Program-made: the position numbers and the translations under genes
Notes under the pieces: generated by a model
What the model saw: the letters and a program-made list of their open reading frames with translations, nothing else
Database searches by the model: none
Told to the model about the DNA's origin: nothing
Part shown: positions 18,183 through 26,099 of the stretch, one piece after another
How positions within the stretch are numbered: the first letter of the stretch is position 1
Layout of the letters: each line of letters starts with the position of its first letter
DNA from: Phytohabitans rumicis
Lineage (GTDB): Bacteria; Actinomycetota; Actinomycetes; Mycobacteriales; Micromonosporaceae
Length of the DNA: 64,000 nucleotides
NCBI RefSeq assembly: GCF_011764445.1
Contig: NZ_BLPG01000001.1
Coordinates: 8,795,316 to 8,859,315 of the forward strand
Direction of reading: 5' to 3'

Positions 18183-18294
18183 GTTCGCGCAGCGGCGCGG
18201 CGTCGTTTTCCCGGCGGCGTCGCGCACCTAAACCGCCCTCGTACACCGCCGCCGGCGGGAAGGCGTCGCCTTCCGGCGCCGCTGCGCGAACTCA
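18180..18294 (+). repeat. Family B intra-operon palindrome, copy 1 (115 bp)
   Basis: The element starts with the TGA stop of the preceding gene. The first 19 bases (TGAGTTCGCGCAGCGGCGC) pair perfectly with the last 19. It ends two bases before the Shine-Dalgarno AGGAGG (18297-18302) of the next gene. A homologous element of exactly the same length, 34704-34818, sits in the same position between two other genes. Confidence 0.92.
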
Positions 18295-18309
18295 CCAGGA
18301 GGTCTCGTC

Positions 18310-18528
18310 ATGAACGCGCTGCGGGCGTTCGGCCGCTTCTGGTACGACTTCATCGTCGGCGACGACTGGAAGATCGCGGTCGCCGTGGTCACCGCGCTGG
18401 CCCTCACCGGTGCGCTGTGGGCGGCCGGCCTGCTCAGCGTCTCCGCCGTCCCGGTGGCCGGAGCGGTTCTGCTGTTCGCCCTGTTCGCGCTGAGCATGGT
18501 CGTCGACGTACGCCGGAGCACGCGATGA
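18310..18528 (+). CDS. Small two-helix membrane protein
   Basis: This 72-residue protein has an amphipathic N-terminus (MNALRAFGRFWYDFIVGDDW) and two hydrophobic helices, ending in VVDVRRSTR. I do not recognise a named family. It is preceded by a strong AGGAGG placed directly after the family B palindrome, and its stop overlaps the ATG of the VIT1-type gene (ATGA). It is probably an accessory of the neighbouring transporters. Confidence 0.8.
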   Translation: MNALRAFGRFWYDFIVGDDWKIAVAVVTALALTGALWAAGLLSVSAVPVAGAVLLFALFALSMVVDVRRSTR

Positions 18529-19226
18529 CCTCTTCGGCGTACCCGATGGAGCTGCACCGGCACCACCGCGACGTGACCGGCGGATGGCTGCGCCCGGCGG
18601 TGTTCGGGGTGATGGACGGCCTGGTGTCGAACGCGGCGCTGATCGCCGGCGTTGTCGGCGGCGGCGGGCGCGGCAGCGTGGTCGTGCTCGCCGGGCTGTC
18701 CGGCCTGGCCGCCGGTGCCTGCTCGATGGCGGTCGGCGAGTACACGTCGGTGGCCTCGCAGTCCGACCTGGTCCGCGCCGAGCTGGACATCGAACGCCGC
18801 GAGCTGGCCCGGGACCCGGACGCCGAGCAGGAGGAGCTGACGCTGCTCTACCAGGCCCGCGGGCTGGACCGTGACCTGGCCGAGCTGGTGGCCCAGCAGC
18901 TGCACCGCGACCCGGAGACGGCCTGGCGGGTGCACGCCCGCGAGGAGCTCGGCGTCGACCCTGACGACCTGCCCTCGCCGTGGCTTGCGGCCGTATCGTC
19001 GTTCACCGCGTTCGCCCTCGGTGCGCTGGTGCCGCTGCTGCCGTTCCTGCTCGGGCTGGACTCGGTCGGCGGCGCGGTCGCGCTGACGCTGCTGGCGCTC
19101 TTCGCGACCGGCGCGGCCGTGGCCCGGCTGACCGGGCGCGCGCTCTGGCGCGGCGGTGGCCGGCAGCTCCTATTGGGCGTGTTGGCGGCGGCCGTGACGT
19201 TCACGATCGGCAGTCTCGCCGGCTAG
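18525..19226 (+). CDS. VIT1/CCC1-family Fe2+/Mn2+ transporter
   Basis: This 233-residue membrane protein has the family hallmarks: FGVMDGLVSNAALIAGVVGG in the first helix, GLAAGACSMAVGEYTSVASQSD, a cytoplasmic acidic helical insert (about residues 85-150), then SSFTAFALGALVPLLPFLL. Family members move Fe2+ or Mn2+ out of the cytoplasm, usually by proton exchange, to limit metal toxicity. It shares an ATGA overlap with the small protein before it. It is close to the siderophore importer operon, which suggests a local iron-handling cluster. Confidence 0.92.
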   Translation: MTSSAYPMELHRHHRDVTGGWLRPAVFGVMDGLVSNAALIAGVVGGGGRGSVVVLAGLSGLAAGACSMAVGEYTSVASQSDLVRAELDIERRELARDPDAEQEELTLLYQARGLDRDLAELVAQQLHRDPETAWRVHAREELGVDPDDLPSPWLAAVSSFTAFALGALVPLLPFLLGLDSVGGAVALTLLALFATGAAVARLTGRALWRGGGRQLLLGVLAAAVTFTIGSLAG

Positions 19227-19236
19227 GGTGTGACTG

Positions 19237-20682
19237 GTGGATCTTGTAGTGGTGGGCGCCCGGGTCGTCGATCCCGCTTCGGGCCTGGACGCCGTCCGCG
19301 CGGTCGGCATGCGCGGCGGCGCCATCGTCAGCGTGAGCGAGACGCCGCCGCCGGCCGCGACGGTGCTGGACGCGACCGGGCTGGTCCTGGCGCCCGGCTT
19401 CATCGACCTGCACAGCCACGCGCAGGACCGGGTCGGCATGCGGTTGCAGGCCCTCGACGGGGTGACGACCGCGCTGGAGCTGGAGGCCGGCGGGCTGCCG
19501 GTAGCCGCGCGGTACCGCCAGGCGGCGGACGAGGGCCGGCCGATCAACTTCGGCTACTCGGCGGGCTGGGAGGTCGGCCGGATGCACCTGTTCGACGGGG
19601 TGCCGCTGGACGGCGACGCGCTGGACGTCGGCCTGGCCAACGTGCACCTGCCCAACTGGAGCCGCCCCTGCTCGCCCGGTGACCTGGCACGCCTGCTCGA
19701 CCTGCTGTCCCAGGAGGTCGCGGACGGAGCGCTCGGGTTCGGCGTCCTGCTCGGGTACGCGCCGGACACCGACCGGTCGGAGTACCTGGCGCTCGCCGCC
19801 CGCGCCGCGTCGCTCGGGGTGCCGTGCTGGACGCACATGCGGTACGCCGGGATGGCCGGCGTCGCCGAGGTGCTCGCCGCCGCCGAGCAGACCGGCGCGC
19901 AGCTGCACATCTGCCACCTGAACAGCTCTTCCGAGAACGACGTGGAGGAGATCTGCGCGGCCATCACCGGCGCGCGCTCCCGCGGCGTGCGGGTCACCAC
20001 CGAGGCGTACCCGTACGGCGCGGCGTCGACGAACATCGGCGCGCCGTTCCTGTCGCCCGAGGCGCTGGCTTCGCAGGGCCGGCCGACGACCGTGCTGACG
20101 TACCTGGCGACGGGGGAGCGGGTCGCCGACGAGGCGCGGCTGCGCCAGTTGCGCGCCGACGACCCGGGCGGCCTGGTCATCATCGACTTCCGCGACGAGG
20201 CCGACCCGGTCGAGCGCGACCTGCTGCTGCGCACGCTGTTGCTGACCGACACCGTCGTCGCCACCGACACGATGCCCATTGTGGACGGTGGGCGGCGGCT
20301 GCCGGGCGACACGTGGCCGGTGCCGCCCACCGCCCGCGTGCACCCGCGCAGCGTCGGCGGGTACGCCCGCACGTTCCGCTGGCTGGTGCGCGAGCTGGGC
20401 GTACTGTCCATGATGGAGGCCGTACGGCGGTGCTCGCTGCTGCCGGCGCAGCTGCTGGAGGGCGTCGCCCCGGCCATGCGCAACAAGGGCCGCATCCAAC
20501 CTGGCGCGGACGCCGACCTGGTGCTCTTCGACCCGTCCACGATCGCGGACCGGGCCACCTACACGGCGATCCGGCCGTCCGCCGGGATCGCGCACGTCCT
20601 CGTGAACGGCGAATTCGTGGTTCGGGACCACGAGCTCGTGCTCGACGCCATGCCCGGCCGGCCGGTCCGCGGCTCATCCTGA
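19237..20682 (+). CDS. N-acyl-D-amino-acid deacylase-like amidohydrolase
   Basis: This 481-residue metal-dependent hydrolase of the M38/D-aminoacylase type has the metal motif GFIDLHSHAQD, His in WTHMRYAG and ICHLNSSS, late Asp in VATDTMPIV, and the C-terminal beta-domain (NKGRIQPGADADLVLFDP). It would remove an acyl or carbamoyl group from an amino-acid-like substrate; the precise substrate is unknown. The GTG start at 19237 lies 10 bp after the transporter stop. It is followed 9 bp later by the aminotransferase, so deacylation then transamination is a plausible sequence. Confidence 0.88.
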   Translation: MDLVVVGARVVDPASGLDAVRAVGMRGGAIVSVSETPPPAATVLDATGLVLAPGFIDLHSHAQDRVGMRLQALDGVTTALELEAGGLPVAARYRQAADEGRPINFGYSAGWEVGRMHLFDGVPLDGDALDVGLANVHLPNWSRPCSPGDLARLLDLLSQEVADGALGFGVLLGYAPDTDRSEYLALAARAASLGVPCWTHMRYAGMAGVAEVLAAAEQTGAQLHICHLNSSSENDVEEICAAITGARSRGVRVTTEAYPYGAASTNIGAPFLSPEALASQGRPTTVLTYLATGERVADEARLRQLRADDPGGLVIIDFRDEADPVERDLLLRTLLLTDTVVATDTMPIVDGGRRLPGDTWPVPPTARVHPRSVGGYARTFRWLVRELGVLSMMEAVRRCSLLPAQLLEGVAPAMRNKGRIQPGADADLVLFDPSTIADRATYTAIRPSAGIAHVLVNGEFVVRDHELVLDAMPGRPVRGSS

Positions 20683-20691
20683 AGGGGTTCG

Positions 20692-21999
20692 TTGCCCGCG
20701 CTGTACGAACGCGACCTCGCCGCCGTGGCGAGCGTGCTGCACCTGCGCTTCTACCCGCTCGCCACGACGAGCGGGTCCGGCCCGTGGCTGGTGGAGGAGG
20801 GCGGCCGGCGGCTGCTGGACCTCACGGCCGCGTTCGGCGCCGCCGGCCTCGGGTACGCCCACCCGGCCGTCGCCGCCGCCGTGACGAAGGCGGCCGGCGA
20901 GATGGCCGGCGTGTCCGCGCTCATGGGAGCCACGCCCGAGACGGTCGGGTTCGCCGAGGAGCTGCTCGCCCTGCTGCCCGGCGGCACCGACCGCCGCGTC
21001 TACATCGGACACGCCGGCACCGACGCCAACACCGCTGCCATCCGGGCCGCCCGGGCGGCGACCGGCCGGTCCCGGGTGCTCACGTTTGGCGGCTCGTACC
21101 ACGGCGGGCTGGGGGAGTCGCAAGGCGTCTCCGGCGTGTACGTCTCCGGCGGCCTGCGCCCCGAACCCGGCCTCGCGCAGGTGCCGTACCCGTACCCGTA
21201 CCGGCCGCACGCTTTTGTTGATTCGCTCCTGGCCGACGTGCTGGGCCGGGTCGACGCGGAACTGTCCACTGGGGACGTCGCCATGGTGATGGTCGAGCCG
21301 GTCACCAACGACGGCGGCGTGATCGTGCCGCCCGACGGGTTCCTGGCCGGCCTGCGCGAGCGGTGCGACCGGCACGGCACGCTGCTGTGCGCCGACGAGG
21401 TCAAGGTCGGGCTCGGGCGCACCGGCACGCTGCACGCGTTCGAGGCCGACGGTGTCGTCCCCGACGTACTGACGCTGGGCAAGACGCTCGGTGGCGGCCT
21501 GCCGCTGTCCGCAGCCGTGCTACCCGCCGAGGTCGACGCGGCCGCCGAGGGCCAGATCCTGCTGACCACCATCGGCAACGCGGTCTGCACCGCCGCCGGG
21601 CGCGCGGTGCTGAGCACCATCGTGACCGAGCAGCTGTGGACCCGGGCCGCCGTCCTCGGCGAGCGGTTCCTGGCCGGCCTGCGCGCGGTGGCCGAACGGC
21701 ACCCACTCGTCGGCGACGTACGCGGCCGCGGCCTGACCATCGGCGTCGAGCTGGTCACCGACCGCGCCACGAAGGCGCCGGCGACGTTGGAGACGGCGCT
21801 GACCGTGTTCCGCGCGTTCGAGCTGGGCGTGCTGGTCGACTACGTCGGGCCGGACAGCAACGTCATCGAGCTGACCCCGCCGCTGGTGCTGACCGAGGAG
21901 GAGGTCGACCTGGCGGTCCAGGTCCTGGACGCCGCCCTCGGCGACGTCGAGTCCGGCCAGGTCCCCGAGGACGCGATCGCCCGCTACCGCGGCTGGTGA
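20692..21999 (+). CDS. Class III pyridoxal-phosphate aminotransferase
   Basis: This 435-residue protein has the fold-type I class III motifs: SGSGPWLVEEGGRRLLDLTAAFG, HAGTDANTAAIRAARAATG, GSYHG, the cofactor Asp in LLCADEVKVGLGRTG and the Schiff-base Lys in TLGKTLGGGLP. It probably transfers the amino group of a terminal-amino or D-amino substrate to a keto acid. The start is TTG at 20692, the only start in phase soon after the amidohydrolase. Its 3' end is followed by a family C repeat block. Confidence 0.9.
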   Translation: MPALYERDLAAVASVLHLRFYPLATTSGSGPWLVEEGGRRLLDLTAAFGAAGLGYAHPAVAAAVTKAAGEMAGVSALMGATPETVGFAEELLALLPGGTDRRVYIGHAGTDANTAAIRAARAATGRSRVLTFGGSYHGGLGESQGVSGVYVSGGLRPEPGLAQVPYPYPYRPHAFVDSLLADVLGRVDAELSTGDVAMVMVEPVTNDGGVIVPPDGFLAGLRERCDRHGTLLCADEVKVGLGRTGTLHAFEADGVVPDVLTLGKTLGGGLPLSAAVLPAEVDAAAEGQILLTTIGNAVCTAAGRAVLSTIVTEQLWTRAAVLGERFLAGLRAVAERHPLVGDVRGRGLTIGVELVTDRATKAPATLETALTVFRAFELGVLVDYVGPDSNVIELTPPLVLTEEEVDLAVQVLDAALGDVESGQVPEDAIARYRGW

Positions 22000-22019
22000 G
22001 GCGCCCCCTTCTTGCCCTC

Positions 22020-22185
22020 TCCCCTCGTCGATCAGGGGCCTCCGCGTCGATCAGGGCCTCCGCGTAGATCAAGGGTTTCCGCGTCGATCAGGTTTTTCCG
22101 CGTCGATCAAGGGCATATGGTCGTGCTTTGATCTCCAATCCACGACCATTCGCCCTTGATCGACGCGGAATTCCTTGATCGACGA
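22020..22185. repeat. Family C palindrome copy 2, preceded by a half-site tandem array
   Basis: About five units of a 19-20 bp repeat containing CGTCGATCAGGG or CGTCGATCAAGG run from about 22026 to 22110. The last unit starts a nested palindrome with the core CGTGCTTTGATCTCCAATC, which is the inverse orientation of copy 1's core. It lies just after the aminotransferase stop at 21999. Confidence 0.9.
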
Positions 22186-22227
22186 ACGCGGGGGTGGGGT
22201 GGGCGGCCTGCGCGGGGCGGGGCTCGC

Positions 22228-22580
22228 CCACAGTAGGGGTCCCCTGTGGGGAGTTCGCGCGTTAGTGGGGCGCCCCAAGGCCGGGTAGTTAGGGGAACCC
22301 GGTGCGGGTCTTGACGACTGTGGCGAGTAGTTGCCGTCCACGGGGCAACTACTCGCCACGGTCGTGGATGGCCTGGGGTCTCGCGGTCGGGTATGCCGGA
22401 TACGTCCGAGCGGCCGGCCCGATCGCCCCGGCCACGTCGAACAGCGCCGACACCGCTTGACAAGGGCCCACTTTCCTTAACTACCCGGCCTTGGGGCGCC
22501 CCTGTACCCGCGCAGAGCTGTACAGGGGCGCCCCGCTCACGGCCGGTCGCCCAAGAGGGGACCCCTACTGGCGGGTCACC
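22228..22580. repeat. Repeat islet with nested inverted repeats, includes perfect hairpin 22315-22364
   Basis: The 22000-22802 gap has no credible gene. Outer arms GGGGCGCCCCAAGGCCGGG (22267 onward) and their complement near 22483-22505 enclose a hairpin with 21-bp arms at 22315-22335 and 22344-22364 (one G-T pair). GGGGTCCCC-type palindromes flank both sides. The same outer arm sequences recur around 47.0-47.4 kb with different hairpins between them. Confidence 0.8.
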
Positions 22581-22643
22581 CCCGACCCGGACGGCGTGCC
22601 GCTCGTGGTTGGGCTGGGAGCGGCCCGTCCCGCCGTCAACGCT

Positions 22644-22727
22644 CGTCGATCAAGGACTTAAGCGCCGATCAAGGGCAAACGGTCGTAGAAAAGAGATCCA
22701 ATCACGACCATATGTCCTTGATCGACG
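22644..22727. repeat. Family C nested palindrome, copy 3
   Basis: It has the same GTCGATCAAGG pairs and CGGTCGT/ACGACC core as the other copies. It lies downstream of the small kinase gene, whose stop is at 22803. Between them are four units of a 20-bp repeat (CGACGAGGAAGGCCCACGGG type) at 22724-22802. Confidence 0.9.
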
Positions 22728-22802
22728 AGGAAGGCCCACGGGCGACGAGGAAGGCCCACGGGCGACGAGGAAGGCCCAACGGCGACGAGGAAAGCGCAAG
22801 GG

Positions 22803-23402
22803 TTAGGTGGTGCGGCTGGGGCCGCCGGAGCCGAGGCCGCGTAGGGCGTTGTCGACGCGGTCGAGCAGGTCGGTCCAGGGCCGGGCGGGCACCACGGCGA
22901 TCCCGCATCGCACGGCGCGTCCGGCCAACTGGGCGCCGATCATGGCGCTCACCCGGGCACGGTTGCGCTGCTCGCCGTAGCCCGGTTCGCGGGCGCGGTA
23001 GTTGGCGACGATCTGGTCCTCGTCGGGCTCGTCGATGACGACGGCGCGCACGGCACCGCCCGCGTACCCGGTGGCGAGCTCGGGCAGCAGGTAGTCGCCT
23101 TCGAGGACGACCCGCGCCCCGGCCGAGACGTGGTCGGCGATCACCGCCGACAGGCCGGGCTCCACGGCGTCGGCGACCGACAGGTGCAGCTCGGCGACCT
23201 TCTCCGGCGGCCACGCCTTGACCTGGGGGTGGGTGTCCCAGTAGTGCAGCAGCGGCTGCTGCTCGGCGGTGGTCATGGCCCGCAGCGCGGTGACGACGTC
23301 GTCCACCTCACCCAGGGGCGTGCCGTACCGGCGGGCCAGCGCGGCGGCGACGCTCGACTTTCCCACTCCGGCCGCGCCGCAGATGAGGGTGACTGTCCAC
23401 AC
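22803..23402 (-). CDS. P-loop small-molecule kinase-like protein
   Basis: The 199-residue protein starts with a P-loop (CGAAGVGKSS) and has the layout of a nucleoside or shikimate kinase-like NTPase: GEVDDVVTALRAM, VVLEGDYLLPEL and YRAREPGYGEQRNR. The substrate is unknown. The open frame extends to an ATG at 23438, but that codon lies inside the end of a family A repeat, so I prefer the GTG at 23402. No Shine-Dalgarno is seen before either, so the message may be leaderless. Confidence 0.78.
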   Translation of the reverse strand: MWTVTLICGAAGVGKSSVAAALARRYGTPLGEVDDVVTALRAMTTAEQQPLLHYWDTHPQVKAWPPEKVAELHLSVADAVEPGLSAVIADHVSAGARVVLEGDYLLPELATGYAGGAVRAVVIDEPDEDQIVANYRAREPGYGEQRNRARVSAMIGAQLAGRAVRCGIAVVPARPWTDLLDRVDNALRGLGSGGPSRTT

Positions 23403-23432
23403 GCGCGCGAGCTTAGCGGGTACCGTCCTATA

Positions 23433-23595
23433 GGGCATTTACCAAAGTGGATGACCGGGCTGCGGCGGGCCCAGACGACGACCGGCGGCGCCGGGCGGAA
23501 GGCCGCATACAACACCGGTATGCGACCTTCCGCCCGCCTTGCCGGATCGCCGCCTGGGCCTCGCCTCGCTCCGGCCCCCACGTTGGTAAAGGCCC
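23433..23595. repeat. Palindromic element family A, copy 2 (163 bp)
   Basis: This is the inverted-orientation partner of 10132-10297. The ends are GGGCATTTACCAAAGTGG (23433-23450) and its near-complement at 23578-23595. The stop codon TAG of the minus-strand gene beginning at 24227 shares its last base with the element, so the element begins at that stop exactly as copy 1 follows its gene. Confidence 0.92.
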
Positions 23596-24227
23596 TACAG
23601 CTTGCGTCCCTCGTGGGCGGCCCGCGCGCGTTGATCTTCGCCGATGTCCCCGCCGAACGGGGAAAGGCCGGGCAGCCCGTCGATGCTGTGCTCGTTGTTG
23701 ACGTCGCAGTAGTCGCGGATCGCGCTGGGCCCGCGCTGCTCCAGCCACGCCTCGGCGGTGCGGTAGAGCTGCCGGCGCTCCTCCTGGTACGCCATCACCG
23801 GCACGACGAACCCGCACGAGTCGGATATCCGGGCGGCGTCGATCCGGACGATCCCGCGCACCGAGCTGCGCGCCTCCTCGGCCAGGTCGAAGCGGGCCAG
23901 CAGGTCGGGAAAGCGCGGGTCGGCCATCTCCACCGGCTCGCCCCGGCCGTGCACCCGGATGATCATCGGTGGGCCCTCGAAGGAGCAGAACATCATCGTG
24001 ATCCGCCCGTTCTGCTTCAGGTGGGCGACCGTCTCGATGCCGCTGCCGAAGAGGTCGACGTAGGCCAACTCCTGCTGGCCGAGCACGGCCAGCGTGCCCT
24101 TGCCGCCCTTGGGCGAGAGGTTGACGTGGCCGCCGTCGCCGCTCGGCGCGGTCGCCACGAAGAACATGGGCTGGCGCAGCAGCCACCCACGCAGCCGGTC
24201 GTCGATCTCGGGGAGGACGGAGCCCAT
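23595..24227 (-). CDS. Pyridoxamine 5'-phosphate oxidase-family flavin protein
   Basis: This 210-residue protein has the split-barrel FMN/F420-binding fold: MFFVATAPSGDGGHVNLSPKGG, LKQNGRITMMFCSFEG and MIIRVHGRGEPVE. The C-terminal region with DSCGFVVPVMAYQEERRQL matches a branch of general oxidoreductases of unknown substrate. It is 3 bp downstream of the PaiB-like gene and forms a flavin-protein pair with it. A family A element begins at its stop codon. Confidence 0.88.
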   Translation of the reverse strand: MGSVLPEIDDRLRGWLLRQPMFFVATAPSGDGGHVNLSPKGGKGTLAVLGQQELAYVDLFGSGIETVAHLKQNGRITMMFCSFEGPPMIIRVHGRGEPVEMADPRFPDLLARFDLAEEARSSVRGIVRIDAARISDSCGFVVPVMAYQEERRQLYRTAEAWLEQRGPSAIRDYCDVNNEHSIDGLPGLSPFGGDIGEDQRARAAHEGRKL

Positions 24228-24230
24228 CAG

Positions 24231-24857
24231 CTATCCCTTCAAGCTAGCCAGGCGCTGGCGCATGGCCTGCGCCAGGGCGGGGTTGGCGTGGGTGGGGTCG
24301 CGGTCCAGGGCCGCCATGACGCTGTCCACGTCGGCGGCGGGCTTGTCCTGGCTGAGCTTCGCCTTGCCCACGATCCGGTCGGGGCGGAGCCGGAACGCGG
24401 TGGTGCCGCCGGAAATCCGGTGGGCGTACTCGGCGACGCTGGCCAGCCGCCACGGCACCGGCCGGTCGCGCTCGAAGTGGTCGACGGTTCGTTCGAGCAC
24501 CTCGTAGGTGTCGGCGGGGCCGAGCACGTCCGGCCGCCCGTGCAGGTGGGCGACCACGAAGTTCCAGGTGGGCACGTACGGGCCGGACACGTAGAAGCTG
24601 GGCGAGACGTACCCGTGCGGGCCCTGCACCACCAGCGCCACCTCGTGCTGGCCGAGTCCGTGCAGTTCGGCGTCGGCACGGGCCAAGTGTCCCAGCACCG
24701 CCAGGTCATCGCCGCCGTCCGGGTCGAGCAGGACCGGCAGGTGGGACACGACGGGGCCGGCCGCCGTGCCGGTGACCAGCGTGGCCCAGCCGTGGTCGCG
24801 CACGAGCGCGCGCACCTCGGCGACGTCCGTCATCGCGTACCCGCGCTGCTCCAGCAT
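24231..24857 (-). CDS. PaiB-family FMN-binding protein
   Basis: This 208-residue protein matches the PaiB family (FMN-binding split barrel): HLPVLLDPDGGDDLAVLGHLARA, YVSPSFYVSGPYVPTWNFV and the C-terminal IVGKAKLSQDKP, which is highly characteristic. In Bacillus PaiB is called a negative regulator of sporulation and protease genes, but a flavin-dependent function is more likely than DNA binding. It lies between the serine hydrolase (3 bp upstream) and the flavin protein, all in one leftward run. Confidence 0.92.
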   Translation of the reverse strand: MLEQRGYAMTDVAEVRALVRDHGWATLVTGTAAGPVVSHLPVLLDPDGGDDLAVLGHLARADAELHGLGQHEVALVVQGPHGYVSPSFYVSGPYVPTWNFVVAHLHGRPDVLGPADTYEVLERTVDHFERDRPVPWRLASVAEYAHRISGGTTAFRLRPDRIVGKAKLSQDKPAADVDSVMAALDRDPTHANPALAQAMRQRLASLKG

Positions 24858-24860
24858 CGC

Positions 24861-26099
24861 TCACCGGATCCGGTCGAAGCGGAGGTTTCGGGCACCGTCG
24901 GTGCTGTACAGCAGGTGATCCGCGCCGAGCACCAGGGTGACCCGCTCGTCGCCGGCCACGTCGACCTCGAACGTCTCGGGCCCCACCGGCCGCAGCGGCG
25001 TCGCCGCCAGCGTCGGCCGGGCCAGACACAGGGCGCCGTCGTGGTCGACCAGCCGCACGTGCGCATCCGCCTCGTCGCAATAAAAGATTCCGGGGTACGC
25101 CGCTGGCGCCACCCGATCGGCGGTGCCGACACTCGCGGTCGGGGCGGGCTTGGGCGCCGGCTCGGGGATGCCGACGGCCGCGGCGCACAGCCGTTCCGTG
25201 TCGACGCCGGCGTGGTTGGCCAGCACGATCCCGGCGACCCCGGCGTCCGGCAGCACCAGGAAGTGGCTGCGGAAGCCGGCGTCGGCGCCCGCGTGCCACA
25301 CCCCCGTGGTGTCCACGTGGACGCCCAGCCCGTACCCCGCACCCGTCTCGCGCAGCGCCCGCATCGGCGGGGTCATCGTGTGCGCCGCCCACCGAGCCAG
25401 GTCGCCCACGGTGGTGTTGAGGCTGGTGGCACCGGCGGTGGCGTACGACAGCGCGATCCGCCGGTAGCCGCCCGCGGGGCGGGTGGCGTACGAGTCGGCA
25501 CGGTCCTCGACCACCTCCTGGTGGTCGTCGACGAAGCGGGTGCGGGTCATCCGCAGCGGCTCGAAGACGCGTTCCGCGCAGAACTCGCGCAGCGGCTGCC
25601 CGGACACCGCCTCGACGACCAGGCCGAGCAGTGTGTACCCCGTGTTGCAGTACGCGTAGCGGTCGCCGGGGGAGAAGTTGAGGGTGCGCTGCGCGGCGAC
25701 CATCCGGACGACGTCGGCGGTGGTGATGACGTCTTCCATCCGGCGGCCGGCCGCCTCGACCATCTCCCACTGGTCGCGCAGCCCGCTGGTGTGCCGGACG
25801 AGGTGGTCGAGCGTGATGTCCGGGAACGGAAACCACGGCAGGTGGGCGGCCACCGGGTCGTCCATGCCGAGCTTGCCGTCCTGGGCCAGCGCCGCCACGG
25901 CGTACGCGGTGAACTGCTTGGACACCGAGGCGACGTGAAACACCGTGTCGTCGGTGATCGGCACCCGGTGCTCGAGGTTGGCCAGCCCGCGCCGCGCGGT
26001 CACCAGCGGCTCGCCGGGCCGGACGAGCCCGACGACGCACCCCGGCCCGCCCGGGTCGGCGACGGCGCCGGCGACGAGCCGTTCCAATACGTCGTTCAC
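24861..26099 (-). CDS. Serine beta-lactamase-family hydrolase (class C / D-aminopeptidase type)
   Basis: This 412-residue penicillin-binding-fold hydrolase has nucleophile motif Ser58-Val-Ser-Lys61, Tyr in YAYCNTGY, and the KTG-equivalent HAG in WHAGADAG, followed by a C-terminal beta-barrel domain. It has no signal peptide and is likely cytoplasmic. Such enzymes are esterases, D-amino-acid amidases or peptidases; the substrate is unknown. The GTG start at 26099 overlaps the stop of the YtcJ-like gene (GTGA), fixing the start. Confidence 0.9.
   Translation of the reverse strand: MNDVLERLVAGAVADPGGPGCVVGLVRPGEPLVTARRGLANLEHRVPITDDTVFHVASVSKQFTAYAVAALAQDGKLGMDDPVAAHLPWFPFPDITLDHLVRHTSGLRDQWEMVEAAGRRMEDVITTADVVRMVAAQRTLNFSPGDRYAYCNTGYTLLGLVVEAVSGQPLREFCAERVFEPLRMTRTRFVDDHQEVVEDRADSYATRPAGGYRRIALSYATAGATSLNTTVGDLARWAAHTMTPPMRALRETGAGYGLGVHVDTTGVWHAGADAGFRSHFLVLPDAGVAGIVLANHAGVDTERLCAAAVGIPEPAPKPAPTASVGTADRVAPAAYPGIFYCDEADAHVRLVDHDGALCLARPTLAATPLRPVGPETFEVDVAGDERVTLVLGADHLLYSTDGARNLRFDRIR

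Noticed and set aside
22393-22806. Open frames of up to 137 codons within the 22.0-22.8 kb repeat islet
   Set aside because: They are made of palindromic and tandem repeats, have no clear start signals, and similar peptides recur wherever the repeat occurs.
23403-23438. ATG at 23438 as start of the small kinase
   Set aside because: This codon lies within the end of a family A repeat and would add a repeat-encoded peptide. The GTG at 23402 begins directly before the conserved P-loop strand.
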